Assembly: GCF_019599145.1 (NCBI RefSeq)
Contig: NZ_CP080647.1
Span: 7,192,001 to 7,256,000 of the forward strand
Direction: 5' to 3'
DNA length: 64,000 bases
Origin: Streptomyces akebiae
GTDB taxonomy: Bacteria > Actinomycetota > Actinomycetes > Streptomycetales > Streptomycetaceae
The notes beneath the pieces were generated by a model. It was not told the origin of the DNA. It saw only the letters and a program-made list of their open reading frames with translations, and did not search any database. The position numbers and the translations under genes are program-made. This document shows positions 38,039 through 46,057 of the stretch, piece after piece. Each line of letters starts with the position of its first letter. Within the stretch, counting starts at the first letter, position 1.

Positions 38039-38764
38039 ATGGACTACTGCCACCCGTGCCGACGGCACCTCAACGGCGCCCTCGCCTGCCCGGGCTGCGG
38101 CACCCCCGTCGAAGAGCTAAGCGCGTACGCGGACGACGCCGACGCGCACCCCGAGGAAGCGGAGCAGACCTCCTCGGTGCCCGAGGACGAGCCCGGCCCC
38201 CGCGCCTCGCGCCGCCGGGCCGGCCGGGAGCGAGCGGCGGGGACCCGCTCCAACCGCCGCGACCGCAAGGCGGCCGCCCACCGGCGGCGACGCAAGCGCG
38301 TCCTGCTGATCGGCTCCGGGCTGCTGCTGGCCGTCGGCGCGCTGAGCCTGACGGAGCTGGGCATGGAGTCCCCCGGCTCGGGTCCGGCCACCAACGCGGC
38401 CGACGACGAGCCCGCGGGGGGTGCCTCGGCCTCCCCCGACGGGGGTTCGGTCGAGCGGGAGGAAACGGGCGAGGGCTCCGGCGAGGACGCCTCCCCGTCC
38501 GCCTCGCCCTCCAAGTCGGCCTCGCCGTCCGCCTCCGAGTCGGAGAAGGACGACAAGGACGAGGACGCGGCCGAGCAGGAGAAGGAGCGCGACGACCAGT
38601 CCGCGACCGGCGGCTCCCGCCCCGGTGCGTCCCCCTCCGCCCCGGCCGCCACGTCCGGCCCCGACCCGACGGTGGAGCCCACCGACGACCCGACCCCGGA
38701 CGACCCGGACCCCGAGCCGTCGCCCTCGGAGACGTGCGAGAAGTTCCTGTGGTGGTGCGCCTGA
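38039..38764 (+). CDS. SCO2400-family protein: N-terminal zinc ribbon, one helix, acidic Ser/Pro tail
   Basis: A 241-residue protein starting MDYCHPCRRHLNGALACPGC, a CxxC...CxxC zinc-ribbon. A basic stretch (about 56-86), one membrane helix (about 87-105) and a long low-complexity Ser/Pro/Asp/Glu region follow, and it ends in CEKFLWWCA. This layout is typical of the Streptomyces SCO2400 group, whose role is unknown. Expected topology: zinc ribbon inside, acidic tail outside, perhaps with a disulfide between the last two Cys. The stop lies 43 bp before a bidirectional terminator. Confidence 0.75.
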   Translation: MDYCHPCRRHLNGALACPGCGTPVEELSAYADDADAHPEEAEQTSSVPEDEPGPRASRRRAGRERAAGTRSNRRDRKAAAHRRRRKRVLLIGSGLLLAVGALSLTELGMESPGSGPATNAADDEPAGGASASPDGGSVEREETGEGSGEDASPSASPSKSASPSASESEKDDKDEDAAEQEKERDDQSATGGSRPGASPSAPAATSGPDPTVEPTDDPTPDDPDPEPSPSETCEKFLWWCA

Positions 38765-38806
38765 GGGCGGACACGCCCGCGGACCCGGAGAAGAACGACT
38801 GACGGG

Positions 38807-38839
38807 CGACGGCCCCTGACGCATCGTCAGGGGCCGTCG
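38807..38839. terminator. Bidirectional terminator, perfect 15-bp stem
   Basis: CGACGGCCCCTGACG (38807-38821), loop CAT, CGTCAGGGGCCGTCG (38825-38839). It lies between the convergent SCO2400-type gene and the metzincin-like gene. Confidence 0.85.
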
Positions 38840-38851
38840 GTCGGTGCGGAG

Positions 38852-41221
38852 TCACCGGTCGGCGTGGCCCTCCGCGATCTGCTGCCTCTCCCACTGCACC
38901 TTCCGCACCACCTCGGGCTTCACCTGACGTTCCTCCAGGGTGTGGACGAGCCCGTCCAACACGTGGGTCGCCGAGTCGCGTCGGCCCAGTTCGTCCATGC
39001 CGACCGCGTAACGCGTCACGTCGTGCGTCAGACGGATGTGACCGAAGGTGTTCGCCGCGGCCCCGAGGTCGCCGTAGGCCTGTTCGGCGAGTTGTCCGCC
39101 CGCCTCGGCGTCGGTTCCGGCGGCCTCGACGCTCACCGCGCCGTCCTTGGTCGCGAGAACCTTGCCGGGGACGGAGGCCGCGGTGGCCAGACACGCGGCC
39201 GAGTGCCTGGCCACGGCCGTGTCGGGGATCCGCTCGGTCACCTCGCGCAGCACGTCGTTGGCGTCGTCCATGACCCGGCTGCCGCCCAGCGCGAGAACGC
39301 GTCCCACGGTGTCGGTGAACACGTCGTCGGCGAGGCGCTCCTGATCGCGGCTCGCGGGGCGCTCCACCCGGACGGTGATCGGGTCCGCCAGGATCTGACC
39401 GCCGGAGGGGTCGGTGGTGGACGAGCCCCCGTCGCGGGCGGAGCGCAGCGCCGCGTAGACCCGGTAGACGCCGGGCTCGGAGATCTGCCAGCCGCCGACA
39501 CCCGCGGAGAGGACGACCTGCTCGTACAGCGACTCGTTCGGCTGCAGCAGGACGGGCTCCGGGCGCAGGCAGTAGCGCAGGTACGGCTGGACCACGCGGG
39601 CCTCCGTCGTGCCCTCCCGCTGGACGAGGATGCTCAGTTCGTCACTGCGCAGCGTCGCGCGGTTCACCATCGTGGGGACGCCGGAGGTGTTGGTGAGCTT
39701 CAGCTCCCCGAACACCGGCTCCAGCATGGCGAAGCGGTAGGCCTGCTGCCGGTCGGTGTCGCGGTTGAAGCGCAGGGTGAGCCGCAAGGGCCCCGTGCCG
39801 GCGGTGCGTCGGGCCTGCTCGAAGCCGTGGTGGTCGAACCAGGGGATGTTGCCCTGCTGCACGAACCGCTCGGGAGCGTGCCGCAGGAAGCGGAGTTCGT
39901 CCTCGGAGAAGAAGTACCGGAAGCCGGCGAAGAACGCCTGCTCGCCACCGTCGAAGCGGTGCGGGTAGTTCATGTAACTGAAGGCGCGGGGCTCGTCCGG
40001 CAGCGGGATCCAGGGGGTGCCCAGCGACTTCTGCCACGAGTGCGCGAGGTTGAAGCAGTGACCGATCTCGTGCACCGCCGTCCAGAAGCGCATCCGACGC
40101 ACGTACGCCTCGGGGTCGGGGTCGTTCGGCGGCCGTTCGGAGATGAACGACTTCGAGAACACCGCGCAGCCCTGCCGCTGGGCGGTGCCGATGTCGTCGA
40201 ACATGATGCCGCCCAGACCGGGACCTTGGTCGTGCTGACCGGCGAACAGCGTCCACACCTGCCACTGGGCGACGCCCTGTCCCGTGGGGCCGGGCTTCCA
40301 GGCGGACCAGTGCCGCTGCATGGCGTCGTGCATCTCGATGTCGGACCACGTGCCGTTCACCGAGTCGGACAGCGGAATCTCGTTGCCGCCCCGGGTCCGC
40401 GTGACATGGATGCCCTGTCGGCTGAACGCGTCCTCCACGGTGAGGGTGGTGTTCGGGAGGTCGGGCGGCCGCACGGGGTGGTCGTGCAGCGCGTACTCGA
40501 CGGTCTGTTCGGCGTCGGAGACCCTGTCGTACTCGATCTCCACCTCGCGGAAGTGCGGCGTGGCGTGCACGTAGCGCACCACCTCGTCGGGGGCGTCCGG
40601 CCGTACGAAGGTCACGAAGGCGCCCATGGTCTGCAGGGGCGGGGTGCCGGTCAGCTGGACCCGGATCGCCGTGCCCGGCCGCAGGGCCGTGTTGCCGTCG
40701 CGGTACTTGATCGGTCCGGCGTACGTGCCGTTCGGTTCCTTGCGGACCTTGGCGAGCCAGGTGAGCCGGCCGCTGGTGAGCCGCCAGACCGTGCCGGAGA
40801 CCGTCATGGTGGGAGCGGGACCGTCCACGTCCACGCGCAGTTCCTCGAAGGACACGGCGGCGCTCTCGGGTGCCGCGACCTCGGCCTGGACCGGGGCCTG
40901 CCCGGACACGTTCCGTTGCGGGGCGGCCGGTTCGCCGTCGCCCGACGGCGCGGCCGACGTCAGGGGAAAGCCGACCGCCGCCGTCGCGCCGAACGCCGCC
41001 TCGGGAACGGCCTCGGCGGCCCCCGCGACGCCGGCGGGCGGCACGGGGAGATCGAGGCGCAGGTACACGCCGCTGCGCCCTGTCGGCGCGATGCCCTCGG
41101 CCTCGGCGGCCGGTTCGAGCGCGGTCGGCCTCTCGCCGCCCAGACGGCGGGAGATCGTGCCCATCACCGCGTTGACGAGCTGGTCGAACTCACTGCGCGG
41201 GCTGGATTCCTGAGTGGTCAT
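38852..41221 (-). CDS. Large metzincin-like metalloprotein without signal peptide
   Basis: A 789-residue protein with HEIGHCFNLAH at residues 384-394, an exact HExxHxxxxxH zinc motif of metzincins. A Met-turn-like SYMNYP follows with Met417, at the spacing seen in that clan, so a working zinc endopeptidase is likely. The N-terminus (MTTQESSPRSEFDQLV) shows no signal peptide or membrane helix. Residues 1-140 are variable and Ala/Pro-rich; 140-380 and 430-640 look beta-rich; the last 150 are helical. Co-oriented with a small beta-rich protein and a membrane protein upstream. I do not recognise a named family beyond the clan; the substrate is unknown. Confidence 0.75.
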   Translation of the reverse strand: MTTQESSPRSEFDQLVNAVMGTISRRLGGERPTALEPAAEAEGIAPTGRSGVYLRLDLPVPPAGVAGAAEAVPEAAFGATAAVGFPLTSAAPSGDGEPAAPQRNVSGQAPVQAEVAAPESAAVSFEELRVDVDGPAPTMTVSGTVWRLTSGRLTWLAKVRKEPNGTYAGPIKYRDGNTALRPGTAIRVQLTGTPPLQTMGAFVTFVRPDAPDEVVRYVHATPHFREVEIEYDRVSDAEQTVEYALHDHPVRPPDLPNTTLTVEDAFSRQGIHVTRTRGGNEIPLSDSVNGTWSDIEMHDAMQRHWSAWKPGPTGQGVAQWQVWTLFAGQHDQGPGLGGIMFDDIGTAQRQGCAVFSKSFISERPPNDPDPEAYVRRMRFWTAVHEIGHCFNLAHSWQKSLGTPWIPLPDEPRAFSYMNYPHRFDGGEQAFFAGFRYFFSEDELRFLRHAPERFVQQGNIPWFDHHGFEQARRTAGTGPLRLTLRFNRDTDRQQAYRFAMLEPVFGELKLTNTSGVPTMVNRATLRSDELSILVQREGTTEARVVQPYLRYCLRPEPVLLQPNESLYEQVVLSAGVGGWQISEPGVYRVYAALRSARDGGSSTTDPSGGQILADPITVRVERPASRDQERLADDVFTDTVGRVLALGGSRVMDDANDVLREVTERIPDTAVARHSAACLATAASVPGKVLATKDGAVSVEAAGTDAEAGGQLAEQAYGDLGAAANTFGHIRLTHDVTRYAVGMDELGRRDSATHVLDGLVHTLEERQVKPEVVRKVQWERQQIAEGHADR

Positions 41222-41524
41222 GCTGCCTCCTGCTTCCGCCCACGCCGGGCACGGGCGGATGAAGGTGAACGGTGAACGGCCGGGACCCCGGACCGTTCCG
41301 GTCCGGAGAGACGTGGGCCTGGGCGATGCCGACCTACGAGCCGGAGCCGTCGAAAGCGGCTGCGGGGGCGTCGTCAGGGGGAACGCGGCATCGGACGGCG
41401 CGCGAAATGTTGAAATTCACCCGATAGGCGGGTTTTCCCTCTGGCCAGTCAAAGCCCGGCAGGGGAGAGGCGCAACCGGACCGCCGGGAGAGGGCCGTCC
41501 CCCGGCCCGTACGGTGACGGGCCC
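41222..41524. other. 303-bp gap upstream of the metzincin-like gene
   Basis: It contains short repeats (GTGAACGGTGAACGG, about 41265-41280), a small GGACCG/CGGTCC palindrome, and an AT-richer patch near 41405-41445 that may hold the minus-strand promoter. I see no gene. Confidence 0.5.
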
Positions 41525-41833
41525 TCACACATAGCCGCGTAGGCCTCCGCCGGTCGCGGCGTGGAGGCCGCCGTCGGCGGCGCGACTGATCCCGACCCAC
41601 CGGGTGACACCCGCGTCGACCCCGATGCGCAGCCGCTCGACGTCGTCGACCCGTACGCCGATCGAGTGGTCTCCCTGAGGCAACCGGACGGGGACCGAGC
41701 GGGCGAGGCCGATCTGCATCCGGGTGCGAACCTCGGGATCGTCCAGCACGACGTCCCCGTCCACCACGACCACGACGTGCTGGCCCTCGAAGCCCTCCTC
41801 CAGCGCGATGGTCAGCTCGACCGGCTCATCCAA
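41525..41833 (-). CDS. Small beta-rich hypothetical protein (102 aa)
   Basis: The sequence starts MDEPVELTIALEEGFEGQHV, alternates polar and hydrophobic residues, and ends in a Gly-rich segment. This suggests a small beta-sandwich. Its start overlaps the end of the upstream membrane gene by 8 bp, so it is translated from the same transcript. No family is recognised; it may act as an accessory protein of the downstream metzincin-like protein. Confidence 0.6.
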   Translation of the reverse strand: MDEPVELTIALEEGFEGQHVVVVVDGDVVLDDPEVRTRMQIGLARSVPVRLPQGDHSIGVRVDDVERLRIGVDAGVTRWVGISRAADGGLHAATGGGLRGYV

Positions 41834-43061
41834 GGCTCTGCCCTCCGTCGGGAACGCGTCGATCGGGCGGATCGGTCGGCGGCCGTCCCACGTCCGACAG
41901 CGTCTCGCGCGCTCGCGCGTCGACGAAGCGGGTCACGAGATGCTGTGCGGCGCCGAAGATGACGGCCCAGGCCACTATTTGGGGGCTGGAGTCCAGGTCG
42001 CTCAGACCGGGAACGAACGCACCCCTGATGAGCAGGACACCGATGAAGGCGGTCAGAGCCCCGGTGGGGAATTTCAACAGGGCCGCCGCGAGCGGCAGCA
42101 TGTACGGCGAACTCGTCCCCTGGATCCGGCGCAGCGAGGCGATGACCGTGAGCGCCGCGCCGGCGAGCCCCGCGGCCTCCACGACGAGGACGTCGACGTC
42201 CTCGGCGTAGTCGCTCGGCTGATTGCCCGGCTTCTTTCGCACTTCCCCGGACGGGCACGCGGCGAAGTCCCTGCCCTCGGGGAGGAAGCACATGTTCAGG
42301 GAGTCGGGGCAGTACCAGCCCCAGACCGCGAGCCCGCCCGCGCCGAGCAGGACGAAGAAGGTCGCGATCCGCAGAATGATGCTGAGGCTGCGCACCCTGC
42401 TGAATTCGCCGTCCAGCGCCTCGTAGGAGGCGCTCAGGCCGGAGACGAGCAGTTCACGGTCGCCCGGCAGCCGTTCCGCCGCCTCCACGCGTCCCGCGGC
42501 CGCGGCCACCTTCACCCGCAGCGGGTCGTTCGGGCGCAGATGCTGCTCGACGTGGCTCAGCACGTCGGCGCTGCGGCCGACCAGGTCCTGATCCGAACAC
42601 AGGCTGAGCAGCATCACGTCGGCCGCGCGCACATTGGCCCAGGTTCTCTCCAGGGCGGCGGCTCCCGTGAAGAGACGGCGCCGAACGGAGACGGCGTGGC
42701 GCGCCTCCTCCAGGTGCCGTGCGATCCCTTCCAGGGTCTTTTCCCGCTGACACTGCTCGGCCGGGTCCTCGACCGTGCGACACCTCTCACGGGCCGCCTG
42801 CTGTTCCAGGAAGAGGATGTGGGCGACGGCTCGCTCACGCCAGGCTGTTCTGTGTCCCCTGACCATCTCCGCGGGGGAGCGGGGGAGTTGGGCCACGTTC
42901 ACCCGGCGGGCCGGCCCGCCGGCGGGAGAGGGCTTCTCCGGGGCGGGCGTCGGGGTGCGCCTGAGTACGTGTGAGGCGATCCACAGGAGAACGACGGCGG
43001 CGACGCCGCCTCGGGGCCGTTTCGTGCCGTCCGCACCGTCGAAGGCTTCCCCGTTGGTCAT
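41826..43061 (-). CDS. Multi-pass membrane protein of unknown function
   Basis: A 411-residue protein. One helix lies near the N-terminus (VAAVVLLWIASHVL), a charged helical domain follows (about 60-225), then a second helix (FFVLLGAGGLAVWGWYC) followed by a Cys-containing loop, and three further hydrophobic segments lead to the C-terminus (about 285-385). ATG 43061 follows GGAGG. It overlaps the next gene and opens a probable three-gene operon with the small beta-rich and metzincin-like proteins. No family is recognised. Confidence 0.7.
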   Translation of the reverse strand: MTNGEAFDGADGTKRPRGGVAAVVLLWIASHVLRRTPTPAPEKPSPAGGPARRVNVAQLPRSPAEMVRGHRTAWRERAVAHILFLEQQAARERCRTVEDPAEQCQREKTLEGIARHLEEARHAVSVRRRLFTGAAALERTWANVRAADVMLLSLCSDQDLVGRSADVLSHVEQHLRPNDPLRVKVAAAAGRVEAAERLPGDRELLVSGLSASYEALDGEFSRVRSLSIILRIATFFVLLGAGGLAVWGWYCPDSLNMCFLPEGRDFAACPSGEVRKKPGNQPSDYAEDVDVLVVEAAGLAGAALTVIASLRRIQGTSSPYMLPLAAALLKFPTGALTAFIGVLLIRGAFVPGLSDLDSSPQIVAWAVIFGAAQHLVTRFVDARARETLSDVGRPPTDPPDRRVPDGGQSLG

Positions 43062-43157
43062 CCCGACCTCCAGCAAAGGCTCCCCTGCTCAGCGTAGGAC
43101 GGACGGCCGGCAGGTGCACCTACGCCCGCGCGCCGGGCCGGCGCGCCACGCCCGCGC

Positions 43158-43601
43158 CTACGCCTGCTCCCCCAGCATCCGCCGCAACAGATCCCGCAGG
43201 GACTCCCGCTCGGTCGTGCTCAGGCCCGCCAGCGGCTCGCGGGCGAAATCCAGGGAGCTCCGGAGGCTGCCGGCCACCCGGCGGCCCTCGGCGGTGGCGG
43301 CCGCCAGTTTCACGCGGCGGTCGTTCGGGTCGGGGCGGCGTTCCACCAGGCCCCGTGCCTCCAGGCGGTCCACGATGCCGGTCACGTTCGACGGCTCGCA
43401 GCGGAGTTTCTGGGCGAGGCGACGCATGGGGAGCGGTTCCAGGGAAAGGAGGCCGAGGAGGCGGGCCTGGGCACCGGTGAGGCTGTGTTCGGCGGCGGCG
43501 TCCTCGTACTCCTCGTGGTAGCGGGCCACCACCGTGCCGATGAGTCCGACGACCTCCATGGTCAGCGGGTCGATGCGGGGGGTCGTCTTCTGCGTGGGCA
43601 T
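43158..43601 (-). CDS. MarR-family transcriptional regulator
   Basis: A 147-residue winged-helix protein. LTGAQARLLGLLSLEPLPMRRLAQKLRCEPSNVTGIVDRL covers the recognition helix (about residues 41-80), with the wing RRPDPNDRRVKLAA. It is divergent from an NADP-dependent oxidoreductase with a palindrome in the shared gap, the common arrangement of a MarR repressor with its target. Confidence 0.9.
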   Translation of the reverse strand: MPTQKTTPRIDPLTMEVVGLIGTVVARYHEEYEDAAAEHSLTGAQARLLGLLSLEPLPMRRLAQKLRCEPSNVTGIVDRLEARGLVERRPDPNDRRVKLAAATAEGRRVAGSLRSSLDFAREPLAGLSTTERESLRDLLRRMLGEQA

Positions 43602-43622
43602 GGCTTCGAGAGTACCCCTTTA

Positions 43623-43645
43623 CTTGACAACATGAAATATTCAAG
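43623..43645. promoter_or_regulatory. MarR operator candidate CTTGA-N13-TCAAG
   Basis: The AT-rich stretch CTTGACAACATGAAATATTC has facing CTTGA and TCAAG arms and contains a TTGACA hexamer. It lies 22 bp before the marR start and 84 bp before the oxidoreductase, so binding would shut both promoters. Confidence 0.6.
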
Positions 43646-43728
43646 AGCATGGTTGTTTCATACGCTGAATTAACCGCACGGTATGTACGCACACCGCATG
43701 CCCCGCACACCGCAGAAAGGCCACCCCG

Positions 43729-44751
43729 ATGCCCGACACCCCCGCCCTCCCCGCCACCAGCCGCGAATGGCACCTGCTGAGCCGTCCCGTCGGCTGGCCC
43801 AAGGACGAGGACTTCGCCCTGGTCGAGGCGGAGATCCGGCAGCCCGGCGCGGGTGAGGTCCTCGTGCGGAACGCGTACCTCTCCGTGGATCCGTACATGC
43901 GTGGCCGCATGAGCGACGCGAAGTCCTACGTCGCCCCCTTCGAGCTGGGCAAGGTCATGCAGGGCGGCGCCGTCGGAGAGGTCGTCGCCTCGGCGGCCGA
44001 CGGCATCGCCGTCGGCGACCACGTGCTGCACTTCGGCGGCTGGCGCGAGTACGCCACCATCGACGCCAAGCAGGCCGTGAAGGTCGACCCGGACGCCGCG
44101 CCGCTCTCCACCTACCTCGGCGTCCTCGGGATGACCGGCCTCACCGCCTACGCGGGCCTGCTGCGGGTCGGCGCCTTCAAGGAGGGCGACGCCGTGTTCG
44201 TCTCCGGCGCCGCCGGTGCCGTCGGCAGCCAGGTCGGCCAGATCGCCAAGCTCAAGGGCGCCTCGCGCGTCATCGGTTCGGCCGGCTCCGACGACAAGGT
44301 CAAGCTGCTCGTCGAGGAGTACGGCTTCGACGCCGCCTTCAACTACAAGAACGGCCCCGTGTGGGAGCAGCTCAAGGAGGCCGCCCCCGACGGCATCGAC
44401 GTCTACTTCGACAACGTCGGCGGTGAGCACCTGGAGGCCGCGATCGGCGCGCTCAACCTGCGGGGACGGGCCGTGATCTGCGGCATGATCTCCCAGTACA
44501 ACGCGACGGAGCCGACCCCCGGCCCGCGCAACATGGTCAAGATCCTGCAGAACCGCCTCCGCGTCGAGGGCGTCCTGGTCGGCGACCACTACGACCTCCA
44601 GCCGCAGTTCGTCCAGGAGGTCGGCCCCTGGGTCGCCTCGGGCGAACTCAAGTACCGCGAGACCGTCGTGGAGGGCATCGAGAACAACCTGGAGGCCTTC
44701 CTCGGCGTCCTGCGCGGCGACAACACGGGCAAGATGATCGTCAAGCTCTGA
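43729..44751 (+). CDS. NADP-dependent zinc-free MDR oxidoreductase (leukotriene B4 dehydrogenase-like)
   Basis: A 340-residue MDR of the double-bond-reductase type. YLSVDPYMRGRMSD is the family mark, and GAAGAVGSQVGQIAKLKG forms the cofactor motif. No zinc-binding Cys/His set is present. Such enzymes reduce alpha,beta-unsaturated ketones with NADPH, often as part of electrophile or quinone defence, which fits control by the divergent MarR. A 15-bp stem terminator follows. Confidence 0.88.
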   Translation: MPDTPALPATSREWHLLSRPVGWPKDEDFALVEAEIRQPGAGEVLVRNAYLSVDPYMRGRMSDAKSYVAPFELGKVMQGGAVGEVVASAADGIAVGDHVLHFGGWREYATIDAKQAVKVDPDAAPLSTYLGVLGMTGLTAYAGLLRVGAFKEGDAVFVSGAAGAVGSQVGQIAKLKGASRVIGSAGSDDKVKLLVEEYGFDAAFNYKNGPVWEQLKEAAPDGIDVYFDNVGGEHLEAAIGALNLRGRAVICGMISQYNATEPTPGPRNMVKILQNRLRVEGVLVGDHYDLQPQFVQEVGPWVASGELKYRETVVEGIENNLEAFLGVLRGDNTGKMIVKL

Positions 44752-44795
44752 GCCCCGACCCGTGACGGTCGCCCGTCCACGGTCGTTGCACAGCG

Positions 44796-44832
44796 CGGAG
44801 TCCGCACCCCTGGACGTGGGGTGCGGACTCCG
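44796..44832. terminator. Bidirectional terminator, 15-bp stem
   Basis: CGGAGTCCGCACCCC (44796-44810) and GGGGTGCGGACTCCG (44818-44832) enclose a 7-nt loop. It separates the convergent oxidoreductase and beta-lactamase-fold hydrolase genes. Confidence 0.85.
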
Positions 44833-44847
44833 TCGTGTGCGGGTGCC

Positions 44848-46032
44848 TCAGCGTGCCGACGCCAGCGCCGCCGTGTGCACCGCCCGCACCAGCCCCGCGT
44901 TCTCCGGGGCCGCCCCGCCCGGGAAGGCCGCGCGGCGGCGGGTGTAGCCGTAGGCGAGGCCGCTGCGAGGGTCGGCGAAGGCCTGGGAGCCCCCCGCGCC
45001 GCTGTGGCCGAAGGTGCCGGCGCCGAGGAAGGGGTGGACGAGCTCGGCGGTGGCCTGGAAACCGAGGCCGAACGCCTTCGGGGCGCGCGAGACGAGGTCG
45101 TGGCCGAGGGAGTGCACCTGGCCGATCTCGGCGACGGTGTCGGGCTTCAGCAGCGGCGGCCGGCCGTCCACCGTGCTGATGGCCGCCGCGTACATCCCGG
45201 CCAGTCCACGCGCCGAGCCGACACCGCCCGCCGACGACTGCCCGCTCGCGCGCACGATCCGCGCGTTGGGGAAGTCCGTCAGCTCACCTGGCTCCGGCAC
45301 CTGGTTGTTGAACGCGATCGACGCCAGCGTGTGCGGGCCGCTCGGCACGGCGTCCAGCTCGGCCCGCTGCGCCGGCGTCGGCGTCATGGGCAGGACGGTC
45401 CGGAAGCGGGGCTCGTGCTCGGCCGGCAGCCCCAGGAAGAAGTCGAGCCCGTACGGGGCGCGGACCCGCTCCTCGTACACCTCCTGGAGCGTGCGGCCCG
45501 TTGCCCGCCGTACGACTTCGCCGGTGAGCGCCCCGATGACCAACGCGTGGTAGCCGAAGGCGGCGCCGGGACGCCAGTACGGGCGCTGCACGGCGAGGCG
45601 TTCGGCGATGACACGGTCGTCCGCCAGTTCCTCCAGGGTGAACCCGGCATCGGTGCCGACGAGCCCCGCCCGGTGCGAGATCAGCTCCCGCAGGGTCACC
45701 GCCCTCTTGCCCTCGGCCGCGAACTCCGGCCAGTAGTGGGCGACTTCACGGTCCAGCTCCAGAACACCGTCCTGGATGAGGAGCGCGACGACGAGATGGG
45801 CGGCACCCTTGGTCGACGAGAACACGCCGTGCAGTGTGTCGCCGCCCGTCGCCGCCTCCTCCTCGGGGCCCGCCCACAGGTCGACGACCCGTCGCCCGTG
45901 CACATACGCGGTCAACTGCCCCTCGTAGTCGGCCCGTTCCCCGGCCACGAAGGCGGCGAACTCCTCGCGCACCGCCTCGAAGCCGTCGGCGACCGTGCCA
46001 TGGACGCCGGCCGTCCGGGTCCCCTGGGTCAT
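44848..46032 (-). CDS. Serine beta-lactamase-fold hydrolase/esterase (class C-like, family VIII)
   Basis: A 394-residue enzyme with the S-x-x-K motif Ser72-Thr-Lys75 (FSSTKGAAH), Tyr161 in GYHALVIGAL at the place of the Y-x-N motif (the Asn is replaced), and FGHSGAGGS near the C-terminus in place of KTG. There is no signal peptide, so an intracellular esterase or transesterase is more likely than a true beta-lactamase. The ATG at 46032 is 25 bp from the M14 peptidase stop; possibly co-transcribed. Confidence 0.85.
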   Translation of the reverse strand: MTQGTRTAGVHGTVADGFEAVREEFAAFVAGERADYEGQLTAYVHGRRVVDLWAGPEEEAATGGDTLHGVFSSTKGAAHLVVALLIQDGVLELDREVAHYWPEFAAEGKRAVTLRELISHRAGLVGTDAGFTLEELADDRVIAERLAVQRPYWRPGAAFGYHALVIGALTGEVVRRATGRTLQEVYEERVRAPYGLDFFLGLPAEHEPRFRTVLPMTPTPAQRAELDAVPSGPHTLASIAFNNQVPEPGELTDFPNARIVRASGQSSAGGVGSARGLAGMYAAAISTVDGRPPLLKPDTVAEIGQVHSLGHDLVSRAPKAFGLGFQATAELVHPFLGAGTFGHSGAGGSQAFADPRSGLAYGYTRRRAAFPGGAAPENAGLVRAVHTAALASAR

Positions 46033-46057
46033 GCGCGCTCCTCCTCCTCGGTCCCAG

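Noticed and set aside
38864..41275. An 803-residue open frame antisense to the metzincin-like gene
   Set aside because: The opposite strand has a zinc motif, Met-turn and consistent codon use; this frame has none.
44848..46032. True class C beta-lactamase
   Set aside because: No signal peptide, the Y-x-N motif lacks Asn and the KTG motif is replaced by HSG; a family VIII esterase fits better.
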